DNA of 64,000 nucleotides from CAMDMI01 sp044379485 (GTDB lineage: Bacteria; Bacteroidota; Bacteroidia; Cytophagales; Flexibacteraceae), in NCBI GenBank assembly GCA_044379485.1, contig JBIPOE010000011.1:5636-69635 (forward strand), in the 5' to 3' direction. Below are positions 18,801-26,583 of the stretch, piece by piece. The notes below the pieces were generated by a model, which was given only the letters and a program-made list of their open reading frames with translations, ran no database searches and was not told the DNA's origin. Positions within the stretch are counted from its first letter, which is position 1. Each line of letters opens with the position of its first letter. The translations under genes were made by a program, and so were the position numbers.

Positions 18801-19624
18801 ATTTCTGCAAGTGTGTTTTTTGCCATATTGAGCTCGTTTTCAGGATCTCTCCAAACATTTGCCCATTCCACAAAGGAAAGCCAGGTTTTGATGTCTTCTG
18901 GTTTTAGCCCGTATTCTCTGGCGATTTCTAAATTTGATGAGGTTTCGGCTTTTAATTTTTTTCCAATGTAAAGGACTTCTGTAAAGGCTGACCGCAAAGC
19001 ATTTAATTTTTGGATTTCTTTTTCAAATGTGGGTGTGCAAACCATCACAAAACATGGCCAAGGCGTTGGAAGCTCATCAATCATTTTAAATTCTCCGGAA
19101 TCTACCAATGGTTTGGTCATCCACTTTTCCCAAAAAAATAAATCTGCCTCCAACTTACCAAGTGCATTTCTGGCACCTTCCAAATTTTGAACCAGAACAA
19201 AATTCTCCTGTTCAATTTTTTCCCCGCTGGCCTTTGCATCTACTTTGGCCATGAGCTCAGACCCCGAACCAAATCTTGAAATGGCATATTTTTTACCAGC
19301 TACCGGAGAAACCTGTAAAACCGGATTTTTAACAGAACTAAATATACCCCAAACCAAAGGAGTCTCTACAAAAACGGACAAGGGAACAATTGATGAACCT
19401 TTCATTTGGGCATTGGCAACTGCCTCTGTTAAAACAAATGCTACATCTGTTTCTCCATTTTCTAAACTTTGAATCATGGCCCCTGAGCCACCTGGAAAAT
19501 CTTTCCAGTCCCATGTAAATTCCAGAAAATGAGAACTATTTCCTTTTAGCCAGATTTTCCAGGGGTAGTTGAAATGCTCTGGTACACCTGCCAGTCTGAT
19601 TTTAGATTCCAAATCCATTTGCAA
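18794..19624 (-). CDS. Solute-binding-protein-like (NMT1/SsuA-type fold) cytosolic protein
   Basis: This 276-residue protein resembles ABC-transporter substrate-binding proteins of the periplasmic-binding type II fold: IRLAGVPEHFNYPW at the start, GSGAMIQSLENGETDVAFVLTEA (the lobe-1 pattern, read in parts), YAISRFGSGSELM and LEGARNALGKLEADLFFWEK. There is no signal peptide or lipobox, so it should stay in the cytoplasm, and no permease or ATPase is nearby. It is convergent with the LysR-HTH gene, overlapping it by seven bases. Function unknown. Confidence 0.72.
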   Translation of the reverse strand: MQMDLESKIRLAGVPEHFNYPWKIWLKGNSSHFLEFTWDWKDFPGGSGAMIQSLENGETDVAFVLTEAVANAQMKGSSIVPLSVFVETPLVWGIFSSVKNPVLQVSPVAGKKYAISRFGSGSELMAKVDAKASGEKIEQENFVLVQNLEGARNALGKLEADLFFWEKWMTKPLVDSGEFKMIDELPTPWPCFVMVCTPTFEKEIQKLNALRSAFTEVLYIGKKLKAETSSNLEIAREYGLKPEDIKTWLSFVEWANVWRDPENELNMAKNTLAEIY

Positions 19625-19668
19625 ATTTTTTTACAAATCAGTTCATCTTTGGGCATTCAAAAAAACGA

Positions 19669-20409
19669 ATGACTGAAGGGAAACGATTTATACTCATAGA
19701 TATTGGTAATTCTTATATCAAAGCAGCTCTTTATCAAGATGATAAATTGATGGAAAGGTTATTAATTGAAAAAGGCCAGGAGGAAAAAATAGTAAACCTG
19801 GTTGAAGGCGGTCAAATTTCTGGTATTATGATTTCAGCGTCCGGAAATTCGGATATAGAGGAAAGGCTTCAACTTAATTTCCCCCAAATTCCTGTTTTTC
19901 AATTGCACTGCTCCCATGTAAAAGATGTGAAATTGTCATACGCCCAACCTGAAAATTTAGGAAAAGACAGACTTGCGGCCATACTTGGGGCTCGAATTGT
20001 GCAAGCTCAAAAAAATATTTGTATCGTTCAGGCAGGTACTTGTCTTACTATAGATTGGTTGTTTAAGGATGGAAATCATATGGGAGGAACCATATCGCCA
20101 GGCCTGAAAATGCGCTTTAAATCTATGCATGAATTTACTGCAAAACTACCTTTGTCTACTGAAAATGAGCTGCTTGGTTTCATTGGAGAGTCCACAGTAT
20201 CATGTTTGGCATCAGGTGTAATTTATGGAATGGTCGCTGAAATTGAATTTCAGTTGGAGTCCTTTAAAAATCAAATTGGAGATGATGTTGAATTGATTTT
20301 GACTGGCGGTGATGTTAATAATTTGGCTCATCGACTTAAACCTTCCAATTTTGTGGTCCCTGATCTCGTTTTTCTGGGAATGTTGAAGATATTGAAAAGC
20401 CTGATCTGA
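19669..20409 (+). CDS. coaX: Type III pantothenate kinase
   Basis: This 246-residue acetate/sugar-kinase/Hsp70-fold enzyme phosphorylates pantothenate in the first step of CoA synthesis. Motifs are the phosphate-1 loop LIDIGNSYIKAAL (residues 9-21), the GKDRLAAILGA segment (about 103-113), AGTCLTIDW (about 126-134) and GGTISPGLKMRF. Length is normal for CoaX. The outer-membrane protein gene follows after 13 bases, so they are likely co-transcribed. Confidence 0.95.
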   Translation: MTEGKRFILIDIGNSYIKAALYQDDKLMERLLIEKGQEEKIVNLVEGGQISGIMISASGNSDIEERLQLNFPQIPVFQLHCSHVKDVKLSYAQPENLGKDRLAAILGARIVQAQKNICIVQAGTCLTIDWLFKDGNHMGGTISPGLKMRFKSMHEFTAKLPLSTENELLGFIGESTVSCLASGVIYGMVAEIEFQLESFKNQIGDDVELILTGGDVNNLAHRLKPSNFVVPDLVFLGMLKILKSLI

Positions 20410-20422
20410 TTTAAGTAAAATT

Positions 20423-21700
20423 TTGCGTTATCCACTAATTGTTCTGGTGCTGGCCTTCCAGTTTATGATTTTTCAAAAAGCCAGGGCTCAGAGTATTATA
20501 GGACACTCTCCTATTTCCAGATTCGGAATTGGTCAATCTTTTGGCTCTGGTCTTACCAGAAACGAGGGTATGGCAGGTTGTGGACTTGCAATACCTAATT
20601 CCGACCACCCAAATTTGATTAATCCAGCACTTTTATCATTTAATAGAAAGGTGGATCTTGATATTGACTTAAGATATGTATTCCGGGATTTAAAAGGCCC
20701 TGGAAATGCATCTTTAAGTGATGGTGGCGGTGGACCATCACAACTATCTTTTATTATTCCGATTACTAAACGATTAAGTTCTGCTTTCGGTATTCGTCCA
20801 AAAACATTCAGGGATTTTATTTTTGATCAAAAACGATTTGAAGGTGCAGATTCTTTGTCTTTTAGAAATCGCGGCCTGGGTGGTATTACACAGGTTTGGT
20901 TTGCTTCCGGATATGAATTGAATCAAACAATAAGTCTAGGGCTGGAAGCAAGTTACCTTTTCGGTACATTGGAAGATTCTGTAAGTTTTGGTGTTTTACC
21001 CGCTTCAACTAATTTTAATTTTATTTCTATTTATAAAAGAAAAGTAAGCCAGTTTGTTTTTAAACCTGGTATTCACCTTCGGATTCCGGTTACAGCCAAT
21101 AAGAGTACATATCTGGCTTTTGGAGGAACTGCAGATTTGGGGAATTCTATTGGATTTAAGGAATACCGCACTTTTACAATTAAAGGAGCGGGAAGTCAAC
21201 AAGATACATTACAGGATGGTAATAGGTCAAGCCTAAAAAGATCTGTTACCTATTCTGCTGGATTCTCACTTTTCAATCCTGAAGTTGGTTCTATTAATGC
21301 AGAATTTGATTGGATTGAAGCGGCTGGTGAAAATGATGAAAACACCATTGTAAAAGCACGCAACGCCATTGCAGTGCGTGTTGGAGGTGAATACACAATC
21401 GGCACAAAAAAATCTACACGTTATTTAAACATCATTACTTTTCGGGGAGGACTTAGTTATCAGCAACTTCCATTACAACAAAATGGAAAATTTATAACGG
21501 ATCAGAAAGTGAGTATTGGTGCTTCATTTCCGATAATTAGAAAAGAGGCCAAGTTTAGCCGTCCGCTTATAAATTTGGCAGTTGCTTATGGTCATAGGGG
21601 ATTAAAAGGTAGCACAGTTGGCCTGGAAAAGTATTGGCAGGTAACGGTAGGATTTACCTTAAATGATTTCCTTTGGTTTAATCGATACAGAATCGATTAA
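20423..21700 (+). CDS. Putative outer-membrane beta-barrel protein
   Basis: The 425-residue protein starts at a TTG (20423) that gives a good signal peptide (RYPLIVLVLAFQFMIFQKARAQ). The mature part begins with SIIGHSPISRFGIGQSFGSG and continues with alternating aromatic strands, ending in an aromatic/basic C-terminus (WFNRYRID). NLINPALLSFN and the overall pattern resemble FadL-type or PorV-like barrel proteins of Bacteroidota, often found beside coaX. It probably forms an outer-membrane channel; cargo unknown. Confidence 0.75.
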   Translation: MRYPLIVLVLAFQFMIFQKARAQSIIGHSPISRFGIGQSFGSGLTRNEGMAGCGLAIPNSDHPNLINPALLSFNRKVDLDIDLRYVFRDLKGPGNASLSDGGGGPSQLSFIIPITKRLSSAFGIRPKTFRDFIFDQKRFEGADSLSFRNRGLGGITQVWFASGYELNQTISLGLEASYLFGTLEDSVSFGVLPASTNFNFISIYKRKVSQFVFKPGIHLRIPVTANKSTYLAFGGTADLGNSIGFKEYRTFTIKGAGSQQDTLQDGNRSSLKRSVTYSAGFSLFNPEVGSINAEFDWIEAAGENDENTIVKARNAIAVRVGGEYTIGTKKSTRYLNIITFRGGLSYQQLPLQQNGKFITDQKVSIGASFPIIRKEAKFSRPLINLAVAYGHRGLKGSTVGLEKYWQVTVGFTLNDFLWFNRYRID

Positions 21701-21706
21701 AGAAAA

Positions 21707-21729
21707 AAAGCCCTGAATTTCAGAGCTTT
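21707..21729. terminator. Bidirectional terminator between convergent genes
   Basis: AAAGCCCTGAA (21707-21717) pairs with TTCAGAGCTTT (21719-21729) with one G-T pair. It lies between the stops of the outer-membrane protein gene (21700) and glyA (21750). Confidence 0.7.
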
Positions 21730-21749
21730 GAGTTCTGGAATAAACTATT

Positions 21750-23045
21750 TTAGTCTCTATATAAAGGAAATGATTTCATCCATTCGTTTATTTCAGTTTT
21801 GGTTTTGGCAATCAGGTCTTCATCTGTATTGTTCATCAAAACTCTATCTATTAGCTCTACGATTTTTACAAAGTCTGCCTCTTTTAAACCTCTTGTGGTC
21901 ATAGCAGCAGTTCCGATTCGCATTCCTGAAGTAACAAATGGTGATTTGTCATCAAACGGAACCATGTTTTTATTGATGGTAATATCAGCCTTAATTAAAG
22001 TGTTTTCGGCAAGTTTTCCTGTTAAACCTTTGCTTCTTAAATCGATCAGCATCAGGTGATTGTCGGTACCTCCGGAAATGATTTTGTAGCCCTTGGCCAC
22101 AAAGGCTTTAGCCATGGCCTGTGCATTGGCCCCAACCTGATGCACATATTCTCCAAATTCATCTGTTAAACACTCGCCAAATGCTATTGCTTTAGCAGCG
22201 ATAACGTGTTCCAGTGGACCACCCTGGGTTCCAGGAAAAACACCCATATCAATCAATGAAGACATAGATTTTAATTCCCCTTTTGGTGTTTTCTGACCAA
22301 ATGGATTGTCAAAATCCTGTCCCATTAAAATCAAACCACCTCTGGGCCCACGCAAAGTTTTGTGGGTAGTTGTAGTTACAAAATGGCAATGTGGAACTGG
22401 ATTCTTTAAAAGCCCTTTGGCGATAAAGGCAGAAGGGTGTGAAATATCTGCCAATAAAAATGCACCAACCTTGTCTGCTATTTTTCTCAAACGCTCATAA
22501 TCCCACTCTCTGCTATAAGCCGATGCACCACAAATGAGTAATTTTGGTTGAACTTCAATGGCTTTGGCTTCAACTTTGTCCCAATCAATAAGACCTGATT
22601 CTGGCTCAACTCCATAAAAATAAGGATCGTATAATTTACCTGAAAAGTTTACAGGTGAACCGTGTGTTAAGTGACCTCCATGAGACAAATCGAATCCTAA
22701 AATTTTATCACCAGGATTCAAAATGGCCAACATTACTGCTGCATTTGCCTGAGCACCGGAATGTGGTTGTACATTTGCCCAAACGGCTCCAAAAAGTTCT
22801 TTTGCTCGGTCTATAGCCAATTGCTCAACCTGATCTACGATCTCACATCCACCATAATACCGCTTTCCAGGAAGTCCTTCGGCGTATTTATTGGTGAGCA
22901 CAGATCCCATAGCTTCCATTACCTGTTTGGAGGTAAAGTTTTCAGAGGCAATTAATTCTATACCAAATTCCTGACGGTGATATTCTTTATCAATGAGATC
23001 GAAAATAACTTTGTCACGTGTGATGGAAGTTGCAGATGCGGTCAT
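21750..23045 (-). CDS. glyA: Serine hydroxymethyltransferase
   Basis: This 431-residue PLP enzyme interconverts serine and glycine with tetrahydrofolate, the main source of one-carbon units. IELIASENFTS near 28-38, the glycine/tyrosine run NKYAEGLPGKRYYGG (about 53-67), the PLP lysine in TTTHKTLRGPRGG (about 226) and SGMRIGTAAMTTRG at the C-terminus are all standard. The length is normal for bacterial GlyA. Confidence 0.98.
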   Translation of the reverse strand: MTASATSITRDKVIFDLIDKEYHRQEFGIELIASENFTSKQVMEAMGSVLTNKYAEGLPGKRYYGGCEIVDQVEQLAIDRAKELFGAVWANVQPHSGAQANAAVMLAILNPGDKILGFDLSHGGHLTHGSPVNFSGKLYDPYFYGVEPESGLIDWDKVEAKAIEVQPKLLICGASAYSREWDYERLRKIADKVGAFLLADISHPSAFIAKGLLKNPVPHCHFVTTTTHKTLRGPRGGLILMGQDFDNPFGQKTPKGELKSMSSLIDMGVFPGTQGGPLEHVIAAKAIAFGECLTDEFGEYVHQVGANAQAMAKAFVAKGYKIISGGTDNHLMLIDLRSKGLTGKLAENTLIKADITINKNMVPFDDKSPFVTSGMRIGTAAMTTRGLKEADFVKIVELIDRVLMNNTDEDLIAKTKTEINEWMKSFPLYRD

Positions 23046-23128
23046 ATTCAGAAAAAAATTTTAAGCCTGCAAGTTAACAAGGATTTGCTGCCTTCTTAAA
23101 AAATGAAAGCCATAATTGCCAGTCATTT

Positions 23129-23839
23129 TTAACTTTCAATCAATAGAATCGTAATTAATTCACGCAAGCTTTTGATTTCCAAAATATTAGGATAAGGACA
23201 TATTTTTTCTGAATCATTAAACCAAATTACATCCAAACCAGATCGAATGGCACCAGCAACATCCGTCCGAAGTCCATCACCAATTATCAATGATTCCTCC
23301 TTTCTGGCCCTGGCTTTTTGAAGTGCAAAATCAAAATATTCCGTTTCTGGTTTTTTGTTTCCTGCTGCTTCTGAGGTGGTAACTGTTTTAAAAAATCTGC
23401 TCAAACCACTAAAGTCCAGTTTGTTGTATTGGGCATCATCAAAACCATTGGTGATAATGTGCAGCTCGAAACGAGTTTGTAAAATTTCCAGAACTTCAAT
23501 TGTTCCTTCTATCAAATGGCTTGAGCGACTGCATATTTCATAATATTTTTCATGAAAATTATCCAGTATTTGGTTGGGTAAGCCAAATTCTTCAAAGACC
23601 AATTCTAAACGTTTGTGTCTGAGCTCGTGGCGGTTTATGTAGTTTTCCTCAAAAAGATCCCAAACTTTTAAGTTGGCTTTATGAAATGAATCTATAAATT
23701 TTTCTAATGGATATAATCCAAAAGCTTCAAGACCGAATGTTTTGTGAAGTTGCTTTAAGGTTAGAGCAGAATTTGTATCATAATCCCATAAAGTATGGTC
23801 CAGATCAAAAAACAGATGCTTTTTATGTTGGAAACGCAA
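23129..23839 (-). CDS. HAD-superfamily hydrolase, YjjG-like nucleotidase
   Basis: This 236-residue haloacid-dehalogenase phosphatase has motif I FFDLDHTLWD (nucleophile Asp12, acid/base Asp14), motif II ITNGFDD, motif III Lys in GNKKPETEYFD and motif IV IIGDGLRTDVAGA. The helical cap between residues about 18 and 95 places it with YjjG/YfnB-type proteins, which remove phosphate from noncanonical pyrimidine nucleotides. Eleven bases separate it from the upstream CpsB-like gene, so they are co-transcribed. Confidence 0.88.
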   Translation of the reverse strand: MRFQHKKHLFFDLDHTLWDYDTNSALTLKQLHKTFGLEAFGLYPLEKFIDSFHKANLKVWDLFEENYINRHELRHKRLELVFEEFGLPNQILDNFHEKYYEICSRSSHLIEGTIEVLEILQTRFELHIITNGFDDAQYNKLDFSGLSRFFKTVTTSEAAGNKKPETEYFDFALQKARARKEESLIIGDGLRTDVAGAIRSGLDVIWFNDSEKICPYPNILEIKSLRELITILLIES

Positions 23840-23850
23840 GAAAACAAAGT

Positions 23851-24618
23851 TTAAAATAGGGTGTCGTTTAGCAATGGCATTTCTCTTAACTTTTTATAAG
23901 CCTTTGATTTGTAGGCTTTTGCCAGTGGTTCCAAGTGGCGTTCTCTATGGCAATCTGAGCCAAGAAAATGCACAAAACCTTGTTCTATCATCCATTCCGC
24001 CAGTTTTAATGCAGGCAAACCATAATAGCCTCCAAGTGACATGGTATTGATTTGCAAATACACCCCACTGTCGAAAAGTTCTTCCAGTTTTTCTTTTCGG
24101 TTTTGGAGAAACATATACCGTTCTGGGTGCGCAAAAACAGGTTTGTATCCCTTCAATCGCATTTTAAAAAAGATTTCCCGAAGATTGGCTGGTTCGTTCA
24201 TAAAGCCTGTTTCAACAAGAACTAGTTTATCCTTTAATGTTAACAAAGGTGCATCTGTTTCGAGTAATTGGATAAAATTTTCATCCATAAAATACTCAGC
24301 AGCAGCGTGAATCTCTAATCCAGAACCCGATTCTTTCAAGGCCTTTTTTACATCTTCTAAAACCGGCAAAATGGTTTCAGGTGTATTTTCATACAAATCC
24401 TGAATAATGTGCGGCGTGGTAATAATCTTTTTAAACCCACGGTCTTCAAAGGTTTTTAAGAGCTTTAGGCATTCTTCAAGATTTGTTGCACCGTCATCAA
24501 TGCCAGGCAGGAAATGACTGTGCATATCCACAAGAACTGGTTCAGGAGGGGGAACTGCTTTTGAATCGGACTTAAGTAAAAAAGAGAAAAAACCCATTTG
24601 TGATTGTTCTTGGTACAA
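23851..24618 (-). CDS. CpsB/CapC/YwqE-like PHP tyrosine-protein phosphatase
   Basis: This 255-residue PHP-fold metal-dependent phosphatase has the opening motif VDMHSHFLPGIDDGA (about 30-44). Later metal-binding positions are TTPHI, AAEYFMDE, FAHPERY and LGSDCHRER. The family dephosphorylates the tyrosine autokinases (Wzc/CpsD type) that control capsule or exopolysaccharide export; no such kinase is in this window. The true start may be the second Met (MGFFSFLLKSDS), seven codons in. Confidence 0.9.
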   Translation of the reverse strand: MYQEQSQMGFFSFLLKSDSKAVPPPEPVLVDMHSHFLPGIDDGATNLEECLKLLKTFEDRGFKKIITTPHIIQDLYENTPETILPVLEDVKKALKESGSGLEIHAAAEYFMDENFIQLLETDAPLLTLKDKLVLVETGFMNEPANLREIFFKMRLKGYKPVFAHPERYMFLQNRKEKLEELFDSGVYLQINTMSLGGYYGLPALKLAEWMIEQGFVHFLGSDCHRERHLEPLAKAYKSKAYKKLREMPLLNDTLF

Positions 24619-24688
24619 ATGTAGAGATAATGTTCAGCCATGTTTTTTCTTATTTTGATAATCCAATTAATAAACAGTTGAGATTATT

Positions 24689-25162
24689 TTAACCTCTAAT
24701 TAAACCTTTCTCTCTCAAATAGTTGAGTCTAAGAACTTGCTTTTCAATATTTAAATTCTGGCTTTTTAAAACTTTACAAATGGCCAGTTCGTGGTCGCCT
24801 CCATCCGCCCAATGAATCACTTCACAATCCAGATATCCAATGGCCTGATTCAAATAAGGACATCCACCAGGACTAATTCCAAAATCTAATTTGCTTAATT
24901 TATCCGTTTCCCTGCCTGATTTTCTGCCAAGTTTTGAAATCAGGTTGGACTGATTTTCTGCTAAAAAACTGATGCATAAACGATTAGATTTTTTAACAAG
25001 TTCAAGCGTAAAATCTGGTTTATACAAAGCAACCACTATGGTTTTTCCATCCATAGAAGTTTGCATTACCCAGGAGGCAATGTTCATATTCAGTTTGCCA
25101 TTGAATGATGAACCAATTGCATGTACTTCGTAGTTTTTTAATTTCAGAATTGATTTTGCCAT
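24689..25162 (-). CDS. Flavin reductase-like (FMN-binding split-barrel) protein
   Basis: This 157-residue protein fits the flavin-reductase-like split barrel: NMNIASWVMQTSMDGK near 26-41, VVALYKPDFTLELVKKS, CISFLAENQSNL and SGRETDKLSKLDF. A short form of the family, it probably binds FMN and reduces flavin with NAD(P)H, but the partner oxygenase is not evident. A second, longer family member is at 42686-43279. Confidence 0.82.
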   Translation of the reverse strand: MAKSILKLKNYEVHAIGSSFNGKLNMNIASWVMQTSMDGKTIVVALYKPDFTLELVKKSNRLCISFLAENQSNLISKLGRKSGRETDKLSKLDFGISPGGCPYLNQAIGYLDCEVIHWADGGDHELAICKVLKSQNLNIEKQVLRLNYLREKGLIRG

Positions 25163-25467
25163 GGATAGAAAACTTGTTAATGCTTTTTAGGTTTAATCAA
25201 AGTTATAAAACACATTTTTTTGAAAGTAGCATTTTTTTTGAACCTTTTTTTTGAACCTTTTTTTTCCATCATTTTGACTCTCAAGGAAATAAAAATTCGA
25301 TACGAAATGTTATGAAAATACTGAAATTTCGAAATGACCTCTAAAGAATTTTAAAATAGATTTTTTGATTTGATGCCTTTCGCATTTGATTTGTAATAAG
25401 GCCAAAAACCGATTTATCTATCTTCTTTTTTAAAATAAAACACTTATAGTCAAATATATATAAAATT
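25163..25467. other. AT-rich intergenic region upstream of nrdB
   Basis: About 305 bases between the divergent flavin-reductase and nrdB genes. It contains two or three tandem copies of an oligo-T plus GAACC unit (about 25229-25268) and otherwise only A/T-rich sequence. It must carry the nrdB promoter, but I see no convincing NrdR box pair and no gene. Confidence 0.5.
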
Positions 25468-26451
25468 ATGCGAAATTTTCCTGTAGAAAATGAACCTCTG
25501 TTGACAGAAAACAAAAACCGATTTGTTCTTTTTCCAATTCAGCACTCCGATATCTGGCAGATGTACAAAAAAGCTGAAGCTAGTTTTTGGACCGCAGAGG
25601 AAATAGACTTGTCTCAGGACCAGAACAATTGGAACAATCTTAATGACGGTGAAAGACATTTCATTTCTCATGTTCTGGCTTTTTTTGCAGCTTCTGACGG
25701 CATTGTGAACGAAAATTTGGGCGTTAATTTTTTCAACGAAGTTCAGCTACCGGAGGCAAAATGTTTTTATGGGTTTCAGATTATGATGGAAAATATCCAT
25801 GCTGAAACCTATTCTCTTTTGATCGATACTTATATCAAAGATCCAAAAGAAAAAAGCTACTTGTTCAATGCTTTGGAGACAGTTCCATGTGTAGGCAAAA
25901 AAGGTGATTGGGCCATAAAGTGGATCAATTCTGAAAACTTTGCTGAGCGATTGGTTGCATTTGCAGCAGTAGAGGGTATTTTCTTTTCCGGTTCATTTTG
26001 TTCTATATTCTGGTTGAAAAAGAGAGGTTTGATGCCAGGTTTAACATTTTCTAATGAGCTTATTTCCAGAGATGAGGGCTTACATTGCGACTTTGCCTGT
26101 TTGCTTTATACAAACTACCTGAACGAGAAGTTAAGCAAGGATCGTGTGAATGAGATTATTACCGATGCCGTGAAGATCGAGCAAGAATTTGTAACCGATG
26201 CTCTTCCTGTTAATCTGATTGGAATGAATGCCAAATTGATGAATGAGTACATTGAATTTGTTGCTGACAGGTTGTTGGTTTCTCTTGGCTATCCAAAATA
26301 CTACAATACCTCAAATCCATTTGATTTTATGGAGATGATCTCTCTGCAAGGTAAAACCAATTTCTTTGAGAAGAGAGTTGCCGAATACCAAAAAGCTGGT
26401 GTTATGTCTGAGAAAGACAACCACAAGTTTTCCATGGAGGAAGATTTTTAA
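25468..26451 (+). CDS. nrdB: Class Ia ribonucleotide reductase small subunit
   Basis: This 327-residue R2 protein houses the diiron-tyrosyl radical cofactor for ribonucleotide reduction. The ligand and radical pattern is visible: E and H in MENIHAETY, with the radical Tyr seven residues after the Glu, and the second EXXH in DEGLHCDF. IDLSQD carries the first Asp. The C-terminal tail ending FSMEEDF is the peptide that docks to NrdA. nrdA is not adjacent within the window. A double terminator follows. Confidence 0.97.
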   Translation: MRNFPVENEPLLTENKNRFVLFPIQHSDIWQMYKKAEASFWTAEEIDLSQDQNNWNNLNDGERHFISHVLAFFAASDGIVNENLGVNFFNEVQLPEAKCFYGFQIMMENIHAETYSLLIDTYIKDPKEKSYLFNALETVPCVGKKGDWAIKWINSENFAERLVAFAAVEGIFFSGSFCSIFWLKKRGLMPGLTFSNELISRDEGLHCDFACLLYTNYLNEKLSKDRVNEIITDAVKIEQEFVTDALPVNLIGMNAKLMNEYIEFVADRLLVSLGYPKYYNTSNPFDFMEMISLQGKTNFFEKRVAEYQKAGVMSEKDNHKFSMEEDF

Positions 26452-26470
26452 TCGGTTAAAAAGCAAAATA

Positions 26471-26506
26471 AAAAACCAGTATTTTTTTTTTCGGATTCTG
26501 GTTTTT
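26471..26506 (+). terminator. Terminator downstream of nrdB
   Basis: AAAAACCAG (26471-26479) pairs with CTGGTTTTT (26498-26506), followed by more T. The loop contains an oligo-T run. Confidence 0.65.
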
Positions 26507-26528
26507 TAAATCTTTAACCTTTCCACAA

Positions 26529-26570
26529 ACCACAAAAAAAGCCCCACATTTCTGAGGGGCTTTTTTTGTG
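26529..26570. terminator. Strong bidirectional terminator between nrdB and hppA
   Basis: A 16-bp stem with CACAAAAAAAGCCCC on one arm and GGGGCTTTTTTTGTG on the other (26529-26544 with 26555-26570). It has T-tracts in both directions and separates two convergent genes. Confidence 0.9.
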
Positions 26571-26583
26571 GACTTTGATTTTC

